Source of the DNA: a bacterium | GTDB taxonomy: Bacteria > Bacillota > Clostridia > Lachnospirales > Lachnospiraceae | Length of the DNA stretch: 64,000 nucleotides | Direction: 5' to 3' | NCBI GenBank assembly: GCA_023663725.1 | Contig: JAMPGX010000001.1 | Coordinates: 299,470 to 363,469, forward strand | Part shown: positions 27,192 to 35,513 of the stretch, in pieces | How positions within the stretch are numbered: the first letter of the stretch is position 1 | Layout of the letters: the number at the start of each line of letters is the position of its first letter | Notes under the pieces: generated by a model | Databases searched by the model: none | Seen by the model: the letters and a program-made list of their open reading frames with translations, nothing else | What the model was told of the DNA's origin: nothing | Program-made: the position numbers and the translations under genes

Positions 27192-27917
27192 CTACATGAT
27201 TTTTTCGACACTGTCGAACAAGCTGTTTAGTTTTCTTACAGGTATTCTTATATGAGGCCCTCGATCGTGAGGAGCCTTTTTTCTAAAGTCCAAAGCCGGT
27301 TGATCAATACACAGGTCCATTACAACGGCACCAGATTCGATTGCGTCATAAATGTTTTTGGGCGAACTTAAAATATACGCCTCTACAAAGTGAAATTCTT
27401 CGTCCTTGGAATTGGCTGCCCCTCTGGTCTCGGCCAAAGCGAGCAATACTTGTCTGATTTTTCCGTGGCCACTTGTTAAATCCCACGTTGCTAAGTACTC
27501 ATCTCGAAAATACAAATCAACATTTGCATCGCCGTTCCCACGCAGGATAAAACCAAGGCTATTGAACTTGTTCCCGTATATGGTTGTAAAAAGTTTTCGT
27601 TTAGGTGATCCGTCTCTCTGAGAAGGCTTCTCATAACTAAACCTATCAAATATCTGATTAGGCGTTAGTCCCGCTGTCGACGTTTGGTGAAATAATGTTA
27701 ATTTACTTGCCTTGTTTTTCTTCTTCCTCATTCCCTTGAGCTCATATGTGCCCAAATCAGCAAGATGTAGATTATTTTCAGCAACACCAAATTCTCGTTC
27801 TAATATTTGACCGACAATTCCATCGTCCTTTCTGAACATATCCTCTGGCACACAAATGAAGCCTTTATCTCTAAGCTCCTCCATTTTCCGAACAACTTTT
27901 TCTTTAGTCCATTCCAT
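27192..27917 (-). CDS. MvaI/BcnI-family type II restriction endonuclease R1
   Basis: 241 residues, close to the 238-246 of BcnI and MvaI as I recall them. The MutH-like active site is complete: E40 in GQILEREFGVAENN, D54 in LADLGTYELK, and E59-x-K61, each shifted by four from MvaI E36, D50, E55 and K57. TLFHQTST follows, and the C-terminal half aligns with the DNA-binding lobe (GPHIRIPVRKL). MvaI and BcnI are monomers cutting CC(W/S)GG; the site here cannot be read from sequence. The ATG at 27917 is preferred for family length; an upstream in-frame ATG lies at 27995. It starts just after the stop of the ART-like reading frame and 12 bp before R2. Confidence 0.82.
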   Translation of the reverse strand: MEWTKEKVVRKMEELRDKGFICVPEDMFRKDDGIVGQILEREFGVAENNLHLADLGTYELKGMRKKKNKASKLTLFHQTSTAGLTPNQIFDRFSYEKPSQRDGSPKRKLFTTIYGNKFNSLGFILRGNGDANVDLYFRDEYLATWDLTSGHGKIRQVLLALAETRGAANSKDEEFHFVEAYILSSPKNIYDAIESGAVVMDLCIDQPALDFRKKAPHDRGPHIRIPVRKLNSLFDSVEKIM

Positions 27918-27921
27918 ACAT

Positions 27922-28349
27922 TTAATCCTTTCCTTCAAGAGAGATACAGCCTGCTGATTTTCCTGAACTGAAAGTAATATCGTACGTCCTTCCATTGAAA
28001 GTCAACATGCCATTATCCAAATCCATAAATACACCATGCTTGTCTAAAAAATCCTAAGCTCCGATTCATTACAAAAATACGCCTGCTTTAAGTCCAAAAT
28101 TCCATATTTCCTTATTGCCGCGCAATCATTCGCACTTGTTGTTCCATGAAAATATATAAATTCAAAATCAAGATAGTTCTTTGGAAGCTGCCCATCAGTT
28201 TTGATTACATCTTCCACTAAATCATCTGTATATCTATATTCTCTTTTATGTCCGGCATATCTTTCCCAAGTCAAGATATCAACGCCGCTTAATTCTACCA
28301 ATATTTTACGGGCATTTACAGACGACCTAATATCATACTTTTTTACCAA
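27922..28349 (-). pseudogene. ADP-ribosyltransferase-like small protein, frameshifted at a T6 run
   Basis: The first frame (28349-28044, TTG start, GGAGG 12 bases before it) gives about 101 residues with FEFIYFHGTTSANDCAAIRKYGILDL. An H-G-T-T turn followed by an I-x-x-x-G-I helix is typical of the first motif of ART/PARP-fold or RNA 2'-phosphotransferase-like proteins. It stops at a six-T run (near 28045). One added T continues it as RIFLDKHGVFMDLDNG to a stop at 27922, four bases before R1. The fold assignment is a guess. Its place at the head of the operon suggests it belonged to the restriction module. Confidence 0.5.
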
Positions 28350-28505
28350 TTTCCACTACACCTCCGACATCCAAATCACAGCTTCAACCCTACCGCACAT
28401 TTCTCTTGATATGTTTCCACGGAGCGGTTTTTGCGGACATTTTCGCTCTTTGTCGCTGACGGCCTAATGCCTGAAAAACCTGAAAATACGGCACTTTTTC
28501 GGCGA

Positions 28506-29672
28506 TCAGTCCTTAACCCGTGACATCAATACAACCGTCTCCACATGCTTCGTAAACGGAAACATATCCACCGCCACCGCCTTCTCCGCCCGATAGCCTT
28601 GCCCCGTCAAAAACTTCATATCTCTGGCCAAAGTCTCTGGATTACAGGAAATGTACACCACCCGCTTGGGCGCCATGCGAACCAGTGCCGTCAGGAATTC
28701 CTCGCTGCTGCCTCCGCGGGGAGGGTCCAACAGAATCACATCCGCCTGTGCGCCCTGCTCAGCCATCTCCAGCAGGAACCGCCCAGCATCATTCTGATAG
28801 AACTGAATATTTTTCACCCCATTATTCCTGGCGTTGCTGCGGGCGTCCCGCACCGCGTCCGCATTCAGTTCCACGCCGATTACCTGTCCTGCCCGGTCAC
28901 TGGCGACTATGCCGATGGTGCCGATGCCACAGTAGGCGTCCACGACTGTCTCCCCGCCGGTCAGGGAGGCATACTCCATGGCTTTCTGATACAATATCTC
29001 CGTCTGCACAGGATTGACCTGATAAAAGGATCTGGAAGAAATGCGAAAAGTCTTGCCACAGAGAGTATCTTCGATATATCCCCTGCCGTAGATCACCTGC
29101 TCTCTATCACCCAGCACCATACTGGTATCGCGGTTGTTCACATTGATTACGATTGTAGTAATCTCAGGGTGAAGCTTCAGCAGCGCTTTCACAAAGTTAT
29201 TCTTGGAGGGCAATATTGAGGAAGTGAGCACCAGCACCACCATGATCTGTCCGGATACCTGTCCTGTCCGAATCAGCACATGGCGCAGCAATCCATGGCC
29301 CGTATCCTCGTTGTAGGGACGGATCTTAAAAGAAGGCAACAGCCCTCTAATGGACACAATGATCTCATCTGCCTGCTGGTTCTCAAGCTTGCAGCTTTCA
29401 ATCGGCACAATCCGGTGAGTGTGCTCCTCATAGATACCGGAGATAAGACGGTGCCTGCGGTCCTCACCGAACACGGCATGCACCTTGTTGCGATAATACA
29501 AGGGCTGCCCCATGCCCAGGATCCCTTCCAGCTTACAGTAAGGCGCCAACAGCTCTTTTACCCGCTTTTCTTTCTTCTTCAGCTGCTCCTGATAGTCCAT
29601 GTCAATCCACAGACAACCTCCACACCGCTCTGCGACCGGACAGAGAGAAGGCTTCGTATCCTTTGTCCCCAT
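28506..29672 (-). CDS. rlmD: 23S rRNA (uracil-5-)-methyltransferase, RlmCD/RumA type
   Basis: SAM-dependent tRNA/rRNA m5U methyltransferase family, 388 residues. The N-terminal 4Fe-4S cysteines are in CPVAERCGGC. SAM motif: VVDAYCGIGTIGI near 255. The catalytic Cys is in ISCNPETLARD near 345, and the C-terminal block VDMFPFTKHVETV is conserved. There is no TRAM domain, as in Gram-positive RlmCD-type enzymes; the exact uridine cannot be told. The restriction island ends 156 bp downstream. Confidence 0.9.
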   Translation of the reverse strand: MGTKDTKPSLCPVAERCGGCLWIDMDYQEQLKKKEKRVKELLAPYCKLEGILGMGQPLYYRNKVHAVFGEDRRHRLISGIYEEHTHRIVPIESCKLENQQADEIIVSIRGLLPSFKIRPYNEDTGHGLLRHVLIRTGQVSGQIMVVLVLTSSILPSKNNFVKALLKLHPEITTIVINVNNRDTSMVLGDREQVIYGRGYIEDTLCGKTFRISSRSFYQVNPVQTEILYQKAMEYASLTGGETVVDAYCGIGTIGIVASDRAGQVIGVELNADAVRDARSNARNNGVKNIQFYQNDAGRFLLEMAEQGAQADVILLDPPRGGSSEEFLTALVRMAPKRVVYISCNPETLARDMKFLTGQGYRAEKAVAVDMFPFTKHVETVVLMSRVKD

Positions 29673-29775
29673 ATGTTAACCTCACCTGCAATGATATCTG
29701 AATAAAACTGGTTTGCTCTTATTCTATATCCAAACAAACTGCCTTGTCAATCGTTTCGCCTATAGGCAATCAAAA

Positions 29776-29800
29776 ACCGGACAGATATTCCCTGTCCGGT
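29776..29800 (-). terminator. Intrinsic terminator after the small coiled-coil gene
   Basis: CCGGACAG/CTGTCCGG stem with a 7-base loop, followed on the minus strand by TTTTTG. It lies 17 bp past the stop at 29818. Confidence 0.75.
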
Positions 29801-29817
29801 CCAGTCATCGCATCTCG

Positions 29818-30057
29818 CTATGATACTGCTTCTTCTCTCTGATCTACATACCTGCGCAGAGCCTCCTCCGCTTCCTGCGGACTCAGCTCCCACTCCTCCA
29901 GCATATTTCCGATGTTCTCCAGCTGGACATTCCGCTTTTCCTGATACATCGCCGCCAACTCCTGTTTCTCCGACTCAATCCGGGTCATAAGGGCACCGAT
30001 TAATTCCTCTTTGGCCGCGATCTTTTCATCCAAAGTCTTTTTAGGTCCTCTCGCCAT
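29818..30057 (-). CDS. Small coiled-coil protein, function unknown
   Basis: 79 residues, nearly all helical: MARGPKKTLDEKIAAKEEL, then a charged coiled coil up to about 50, then WELSPQEAEEALRRYV. Small proteins starting MARGP-K-T-DEKI recur in Firmicutes, often near mobile DNA, without an assigned role; that is from memory. It has its own terminator. Confidence 0.6.
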   Translation of the reverse strand: MARGPKKTLDEKIAAKEELIGALMTRIESEKQELAAMYQEKRNVQLENIGNMLEEWELSPQEAEEALRRYVDQREEAVS

Positions 30058-30292
30058 ATTCTACTCCATTTCCGCGCTGTCGCGCCTGTTTTTATGTGAC
30101 CTGGGAGTCTCCTTCTGTCAGCTCCAGCCGTATTTGGGCCCAGATATGCTGGCAATCTCTCCCATCCTTAATTCAGTATATGGACAAGATGGAAAAATTA
30201 TGCTTTTTTTCTCAAAAAGGATTAAAAACAGATCATATTATATTTTTCAATTTCCAGGTTATACTAATCCCATCAAAATACAGGAGGGCGAA

Positions 30293-30463
30293 ATGAAGAT
30301 AACTGATAAAAAGAAACCGATTCACACCATCCCCAATGGGACATGGGAAAGTGGCTTAATCAATAACAAAGAAAACTCTTCTCCGCAAAAGCATCTCAAC
30401 GATATCACCACCGACAGCCAGGGAAACGGATACCCAATACATCAGAACAATCAGAACGAATAA
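30293..30463 (+). CDS. Small hydrophilic protein, unknown
   Basis: 56-residue ORF on plus, against the general direction. The ATG follows AGGAGGGCGAA, a good ribosome site. The peptide is polar (Asn, Lys and Gln rich) with no recognisable motif. A TATACT box lies about 30 bp upstream with a poor -35. The stem-loop at 30483-30518 could end it. The ribosome site supports it; conservation is untested. Confidence 0.4.
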   Translation: MKITDKKKPIHTIPNGTWESGLINNKENSSPQKHLNDITTDSQGNGYPIHQNNQNE

Positions 30464-30477
30464 ACGTTCTGATTACA

Positions 30478-30518
30478 TAAAAAACGCCAAAGCCCTGTAA
30501 GTCCAAAGCTTTGACGTT
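30478..30518 (-). terminator. Terminator after the Uma2 pseudogene
   Basis: On the minus strand AACGTCAAAGC pairs with GCTTTGGCGTT (one G-U pair), followed by a T-run and ATG. On plus the same stem has one C-A mismatch, so it mainly serves minus transcripts, with possible use by the small plus ORF. Confidence 0.7.
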
Positions 30519-30563
30519 CCTTCAGTTGCCGGCGTCTTCATTGCCAAACCATTTTTATAGCTT

Positions 30564-31038
30564 TTACTGAACTTTTATAGAAAAGCCCTCATATTTTCCT
30601 ACTGGCACATTCTCGCCAAAAGAATACTCTTCCATTGTTTCTTTTTCAAATCTGTATACCATCACTATCTCTTTAGCAGGAGAAACAATCTCAATGATCC
30701 AGTCGGGAGTACCATGACATCCTTTCTCATCTAACTTAGAAAGATCACAAATCACTGAAATATCTGGCTCAACACAATTTATATCATCTTTAATTTAAGA
30801 AAACAGCAAACGGAGCTGCATAAACATCACCTTTTCCATCATTGCTGTCAATATAATTCGCTATTGCCTGATGTAATTTCCAACTAATTTTCTGATGAAT
30901 CCTGCTGGGCGGAGCCATATAATAGATTTTCCCATCGATCAGTCCGGCCCTCTCCCCATCAGGCAACGCATAAATATCACCTATTGTATACACAGCCTCT
31001 TTTCTCAATGCATCCATAATTCTTTCAACTCTACTCAT
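30564..31038 (-). pseudogene. Uma2-family nuclease (DUF820), broken
   Basis: The start resembles Uma2/DUF820 PD-(D/E)XK proteins: YTIGDIYALPDGERAGLIDG, YYMAPPSRIHQKI, VYAAPFAVFL. An extra T near 30795 puts the frame out of phase. The continuing frame reads EPDISVICDLSKLDEKGCHG and PDWIIEIVSP, then jumps to AKEIVMVYRFEKE. About 25 residues that normally follow EIVSPS (up to YWIVDP) are missing. Two independent lesions indicate decay rather than sequencing error. Function in Uma2 proteins is unclear. Confidence 0.75.
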
Positions 31039-31169
31039 GGTTATATTATACCTTGTTATTTATAAGAATACAAATAAATTCTTGGATATCTAATTTCATT
31101 GTATTAACCTGTATTATTCATCAAATAATTTGGCAGTGGCGTAAAGCCGCATAGTTCCTTGACATTTTG

Positions 31170-31500
31170 ATACTGTTACTTTCATCTATCAGGTGTCAGA
31201 AAAAGAGCTTCTGATTTAGTATATAAGGTGCCTAAACCAAAAACAATACCATAAGGAGAAGCTCTATGAACAGTTTAAAGGATACCCCCCTGAAAACCGG
31301 CCATCGTTTGGCGCCTGCGGCAAAAATGAGGAAACTGCGGATAGATACAGTCCGTCTTAAGCTCCTTAAGATAGCCGCAAGAGTAGTGCACTCCGCAAAG
31401 TATACGACTTTCAAACTTCGCAGCAGTTGTCCCTATAAGAGGGAGTTTTACGAAACACTCCAAAATATCCGCCAGCTAAAATCGAAGCTGAAATAGCAAC
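31170..31500 (+). mobile_element. IS1380-family remnant with C-terminal transposase fragment
   Basis: An ORF at 31266-31496 (76 residues) reads HRLAPAAKMRKLRIDTVRLK, then KIAARVVHSAKYTTFKL and CPYKREFYETLQNI, the C-terminal end of IS1380-type transposases. The catalytic domain is absent. The ATG with an AAGGAG site directly before this tail suggests that an internal deletion joined the two ends of the IS. No clear terminal inverted repeats were found, so the boundaries are approximate. Confidence 0.65.
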
Positions 31501-31669
31501 AGTTTTCCATGTACTTTGACAGTTCTATAAGACATTTTTACAGCACAAGGGACAAGTTCGCCTATTTTGTAGAAACTGCTAAGGCTGTTAGGTAGAACTA
31601 TTTACAATATCAACTTAGAGACGAACAATAATCTTTACTGTGTCTCCATGAATAATTCAGGTGAATTCA

Positions 31670-32554
31670 TCAAATAGTAAAAGTATCCTGTAAATCTTGA
31701 AGCTTATCTGCAATTTCTATTAGCATACCAGTTGGTGCATCACATTTGATAGCTCGTTTATTTTTTCTTATAAAAATAACAATACTCATACAAATATCAA
31801 TAGCAATGATTATATTATTATGGGTATCATCTTCCGAAATCATAGGATACATTCTTCTTACAACAAAGTCAAAAAACGTAGATATATCCTCTATATTATT
31901 ATACCCAAAATCTTTTGTGGCAAAATAATTAAATAAATTTTCAAAATATCCTACTGGAAACAATTTCTCTGGATTATTTATTACTGCATCTTGTTTTCGT
32001 GAAAGTTGTAAAAGTTCCTCCAAAATATCATTTTGTTCTCTACTTTTTTCTTTATTCAATTCTCTTGTATTTTTAGAATGCTTCTTTATAATATCATTTA
32101 TGTTTACTTCCATCTTGTCCCAAATAGCCTCAAATGAATTTTTTAGAACTTTATCTAAAATTTTATTATCAGAGGCATCATTAATACCACATATCAATTG
32201 ATAGAAATCATCCTTATCAAATCTAGTTGCTTGAAATCTTGCTAACGGCCCTTGTATATCCGATGTTACAACATCGATCATTAGCGCACTTGTATGCGAA
32301 TCTAAAGACTTAGACAATGCACCAGCTTCAAAATGTACCCATGGTGCTGATACATTTTCTTTCGTCAAGCACACAATACCATATTTGCATTCTTCCAGTT
32401 CCTTTGTAAGTCTAGAGTCCCAATTTTCACCTTTTTGTATATCCTCAGGAGAATAAAATACTTCTACAGACTGTATGATACTAGGTAACCACTCACTTAA
32501 TTCCTTTGCAACTAATTTACTTAATTCCCCTGACCAACTAATAAATACTTTCAT
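31670..32554 (-). CDS. TIR-domain protein, candidate NADase defence effector
   Basis: 294 residues. The N-terminal TIR-like domain (about 1-140) begins KVFISWSGELSKLVAKEL. It has VFYSPEDIQKGENW and YGIVCLTKENVSAPWVHFEAGAL, where E76 sits in the position of the catalytic glutamate of NAD-cleaving TIRs. The C-terminal half is helical and AT-rich, with DIIKKHSKNTRELNKEKSRE and a hydrophobic segment near 265. Bacterial TIR proteins often act in antiphage defence (Thoeris, CBASS, Pycsar, short Argonaute), but no partner gene is adjacent. The ATG at 32554 follows GAGG. It lies in decayed, AT-rich accessory DNA. Confidence 0.75.
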   Translation of the reverse strand: MKVFISWSGELSKLVAKELSEWLPSIIQSVEVFYSPEDIQKGENWDSRLTKELEECKYGIVCLTKENVSAPWVHFEAGALSKSLDSHTSALMIDVVTSDIQGPLARFQATRFDKDDFYQLICGINDASDNKILDKVLKNSFEAIWDKMEVNINDIIKKHSKNTRELNKEKSREQNDILEELLQLSRKQDAVINNPEKLFPVGYFENLFNYFATKDFGYNNIEDISTFFDFVVRRMYPMISEDDTHNNIIIAIDICMSIVIFIRKNKRAIKCDAPTGMLIEIADKLQDLQDTFTI

Positions 32555-33082
32555 TTTTTTATACCTCATTCCTTTGTACTGTTTAAACAAATTCAATTTC
32601 CTCCATTATATTATACCTGCTACAAATTTTCAACTAATAGATAATATAATTATTATGTTTTTTCCATGTTTTCTATACACTATTTTCAAATGAACCATTA
32701 AAGGTATGGCCATGTTTTGTCTTGCCACTCCCTTTTTTACTAAAAACTATGTTTTAATGTTTGTTATTATCACCGATTATTTTTCTGAGCAAAAAAGCAT
32801 CTGGATATTTTTCCAAATGCTTTTATAAAAATCACAATTTTTTAGTTCCTAAATAAACCTAACAGTCAGTTCCTTTGCTTCGTTCTATACATCCAATGGA
32901 TATTTTTTGCTTGCCCCTGTTATCAAAATAAGTGTCAGCAAACTATAACTATCTCGGATATCATTACTCAAAACAAGCTCTGGTGACATATTTTCCAAAC
33001 ATAATATGTACAAGATTTTCTCCATTAATATTTTCTACCGAAAACATGCCTGATAAGCTGTTTCATTACCTTTTAATTTTCC
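32555..33082. other. Gene-free AT-rich stretch with relic signals
   Basis: No credible gene. The minus strand holds one orphan terminator (32793-32824) and a 28-codon reading frame (MFSVENINGENLVHIMFGKY onward, about 32962-33048) without a ribosome site. Together these suggest the tail of a lost gene upstream of the TIR gene. Confidence 0.5.
32787..32824 (-). terminator. Orphan intrinsic terminator
   Basis: On the minus strand AAAAGCATTTGG pairs with CCAGATGCTTTT, followed by TTGC. It is a 12-bp stem without a gene directly upstream. It may insulate the TIR gene from the tRNA side. Confidence 0.65.
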
Positions 33083-33127
33083 AAAAAAAGTGCCAAAACC
33101 TCAGTAAAATCAAGATTTTGACACTTT
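33083..33127 (-). terminator. Terminator of the tRNA-Pro gene
   Basis: On the minus strand AAGTGTCAAAA pairs with TTTTGGCACTT (one G-U pair), followed by seven T. It starts 9 bases beyond the tRNA 3' end. Confidence 0.85.
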
Positions 33128-33135
33128 CCATTCTA

Positions 33136-33210
33136 TCGGAGTGGCGGGATTCGAACTCGCGACCTCCGCCTCCCTAAGACGGCGCTCTAACCAAGCTGAG
33201 CCACACCCCG
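33136..33210 (-). tRNA. tRNA-Pro (anticodon AGG)
   Basis: 75-nt cloverleaf: acceptor CGGGGTG/CACTCCG (one G-T pair), D-arm GCTC/GAGC, anticodon stem CCGTC/GGCGG, loop TTAGGGA giving anticodon AGG (reads CCU, probably via inosine or an unmodified A), T-loop TTCGAAT. One A-C mismatch in the T-stem. CCA is not encoded (TAG follows the discriminator A), so CCA-adding enzyme is needed. It has its own promoter and terminator. Confidence 0.9.
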
Positions 33211-33221
33211 TAACGAAAATT

Positions 33222-33250
33222 ATTATAACCCGATACTCCGAAAAAAGCAA
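33222..33250 (-). promoter_or_regulatory. Promoter of tRNA-Pro
   Basis: TTGCTT (33245-33250) and TATAAT (33222-33227) on the minus strand, 17 bp apart, with the tRNA starting 12 bases after the -10 box. Confidence 0.8.
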
Positions 33251-33277
33251 GTCTTTTTTTATTTTTTTCCTATTTTC

Positions 33278-34738
33278 CTATTTTTCATCCTTAAGTGCCA
33301 GCAGCGCTACCAGATAATCCCATACCCGCTGTGTGGAAGAAATACTCAAGGTTTCCTCGGTGGTATGAATATCATACATATCAGGCCCCAGGGAGATGCA
33401 GTCCAAGTCCTCAAGCTTCGCCGCCAGAATACCGCATTCCAGACCGGCATGTATGGCCTCTACCCGCGGCTTTGAGCCGTACATCCTCTCATATAGGGCA
33501 ACCATCTTGCTGCGCAGCGGAGAATCCACCCGATAAGCCCAGCCCGGATAATCCCCTGTCACCTCGCATGTACCGCCTACAAGGGCTGTCAGAGCCTCCA
33601 CCCTGTCAAGCAGCGCGCGCTTGCTGCTCTCAATACAGCTGCGCACAGAAAATTCCACAGTGAGCTTGCCGCCATCTATTGTCAGGATCCCCGGATTCAG
33701 CGAAGTTTCCACCAGACCGGACACATCCGCACTCATAGCCTGAACTCCCCAGGGCAAGCTGTAGAGATAGCTCGCCGCACGCTGCAGCGCTTTCCCCGCC
33801 AGACATTCCGCTCTCACTGTGCCAGAGACGGCCGCAGTGACTGTCACCTGCGGATCCTTGGTCGCCAGCTCCTGGCGAAGTGTTGCCCCGTACTCTTCCA
33901 CCATTTGCCTTAAATAGTTTTCGTCAGCCTCCTCCACCAGAATGTGGGCCGTCGTCACCCGCGGGATCGCATTGTCCGCCAGACCTCCCTGACAGCTGCA
34001 GAGTCCCAGCTTCAAAGAGCCGGACAGGGTCCACAGAAGCCTTGCCATCAGCACATTGGAATTGCCGCGCTCCTTGTGGATCTCCGCGCCGGAATGACCG
34101 CCCTGGAGACCGTCTACCGTCAACTCATACTGCACTCCTGTCATGGGTTGGAGTTCCTTCTCCATATCCAGCGCGCAGTTGATTCTCGCGCCGCCGGCAC
34201 AGCTGGCAAGGAATATCCCCTCCTCCTCGGAATCCAGATTCAGCAGTCTGCGCCCCTGCAGCATGGACAGATCAATGGCTCTCGCCCCGTCCATTCCCAC
34301 CTCCTCGTCAACCGTGATCACCACCTCCAGACGGGGATGCTGCAAGGTATCGTCATCCAGCAACGCCAACCCATAGGCCACGGCGATCCCATCATCACCG
34401 CCAAGGCTGGTGCCCTCCGCATAGATCCGATCTCCCTTGATGGCGAGCTTGAGCGGCTCCCTGGTCATATCTATCGAGAGCTCCGGCCTGTGTACAGCCA
34501 CCATATCCATATGCCCCTGCAGAATCACCGCCGGCTCCTGCTCATACCCTGGAGAGGCAGCTTTGATGATGATGACATTGCCTACCTCGTCCTGAATATA
34601 TTCCAAACCCCTCTCTGCGGCAAAGTCCACCAGATACTTACCGATTGCCTCCACATTGCCCGACCCATGGGGAATCTGTGTGATTTTTTCAAAATATTCA
34701 AATACCTTTGTTGGCTCAAGTCCTGATAGTACGCCCAT
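33278..34738 (-). CDS. pepD: Aminoacyl-histidine dipeptidase (M20 peptidase PepD)
   Basis: Cytoplasmic zinc dipeptidase of 486 residues, typical for PepD. Metal-site motifs: LQGHMDMVAVHRPE (about 75-90), SLGGDDGIAVAYGLA (about 115-130) and VITVDEEVGMDGA (about 145-160), with the late HAGLECGIL and the C-terminal histidine region MYDIHTTEETL. The ATG follows GGAGGAAGGCAGTAGAAT. It sits 19 bp downstream of the orphan response regulator, so both may share a transcript. Confidence 0.94.
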   Translation of the reverse strand: MGVLSGLEPTKVFEYFEKITQIPHGSGNVEAIGKYLVDFAAERGLEYIQDEVGNVIIIKAASPGYEQEPAVILQGHMDMVAVHRPELSIDMTREPLKLAIKGDRIYAEGTSLGGDDGIAVAYGLALLDDDTLQHPRLEVVITVDEEVGMDGARAIDLSMLQGRRLLNLDSEEEGIFLASCAGGARINCALDMEKELQPMTGVQYELTVDGLQGGHSGAEIHKERGNSNVLMARLLWTLSGSLKLGLCSCQGGLADNAIPRVTTAHILVEEADENYLRQMVEEYGATLRQELATKDPQVTVTAAVSGTVRAECLAGKALQRAASYLYSLPWGVQAMSADVSGLVETSLNPGILTIDGGKLTVEFSVRSCIESSKRALLDRVEALTALVGGTCEVTGDYPGWAYRVDSPLRSKMVALYERMYGSKPRVEAIHAGLECGILAAKLEDLDCISLGPDMYDIHTTEETLSISSTQRVWDYLVALLALKDEK

Positions 34739-34757
34739 ATTCTACTGCCTTCCTCCA

Positions 34758-35462
34758 TTATCCTACTTTATACCCTGTACCCCAGACCACCTTCAGATAT
34801 CGGGGTTCCTTGGGATTCTGCTCGATTTTCTCTCTGATATGGCGAATGTGTACAGCGATTGTGTTGTCAGCGCCGATAGCCTGCATATGCCAGATCGCCT
34901 CGTAGATCTGGGAGATGGACAACACCTTTCCTCTCTCCTGTACCAGCAACTTGAGAATCTTGTACTCAATTGGAGTCAGCCTGACCTCCTTATGGTCTAC
35001 AAAAACCTGCCTGCTGTTATCGTCAATTACCAGATCATCCACCTGATATATCTTGTCTATATTCGCGCATACATTCACAAGCTGAATGTATCGGCGCAGC
35101 TGAGATTTAATTCGGGCCAACAGCTCCAGAGGATTACAGCCGCTCACGACATAATCGTCTGCGCCTGCATTCAAGGCCAGGATTTTGCTGGTCTCATCAT
35201 CTCGGGAAGACACTACGATAATGGGCACACTGCTCATCCGACGAATCTCCTGCAGGGTTTCCAACCCCTCTGTGATGTCCTGCTCCTGGTCTGACCATAC
35301 CACATCAGTGATCAACAGATGAATTTGTCCAGCCGCGATAATCTGCCGCAACTGCCGCCTGCTTTCCGCCACTAACATCCGGATGCTCTCACCGCGTAGC
35401 AGCGGCTTAAGAGAAGCGGCAATCCCCGTGTTGTTGTTGTAGATCACAATGTTCTTATCCAT
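34758..35462 (-). CDS. OmpR-family regulator with atypical (pseudo-)receiver domain
   Basis: About 234 residues: receiver domain (1-125) and winged-helix DNA-binding domain (about 135-232; RLTPIEYKILKLLVQERG, VHIRHIREKIE). The aspartate that is normally phosphorylated is present (D53 in LLITDVVWS). The acidic pair that binds Mg is replaced by asparagines (IVIYNNNTG), and the usual K-P-F after beta-5 is S-G-C (DYVVSGCNP). Such receivers usually do not respond to phosphorylation by a histidine kinase. No kinase gene is adjacent. The ATG at 35462 is preferred; a GTG lies 9 bases upstream. Confidence 0.85.
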   Translation of the reverse strand: MDKNIVIYNNNTGIAASLKPLLRGESIRMLVAESRRQLRQIIAAGQIHLLITDVVWSDQEQDITEGLETLQEIRRMSSVPIIVVSSRDDETSKILALNAGADDYVVSGCNPLELLARIKSQLRRYIQLVNVCANIDKIYQVDDLVIDDNSRQVFVDHKEVRLTPIEYKILKLLVQERGKVLSISQIYEAIWHMQAIGADNTIAVHIRHIREKIEQNPKEPRYLKVVWGTGYKVG

Positions 35463-35513
35463 ATCCTTCACGTTCCTTTCTATATTATATCCGTACTTCT
35501 TTCAGGTAATCTG

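Noticed and set aside
31670-32554. Complete Thoeris system
   Set aside because: Only a TIR gene is present; no ThsA (SIR2/SLOG) gene lies within reach.
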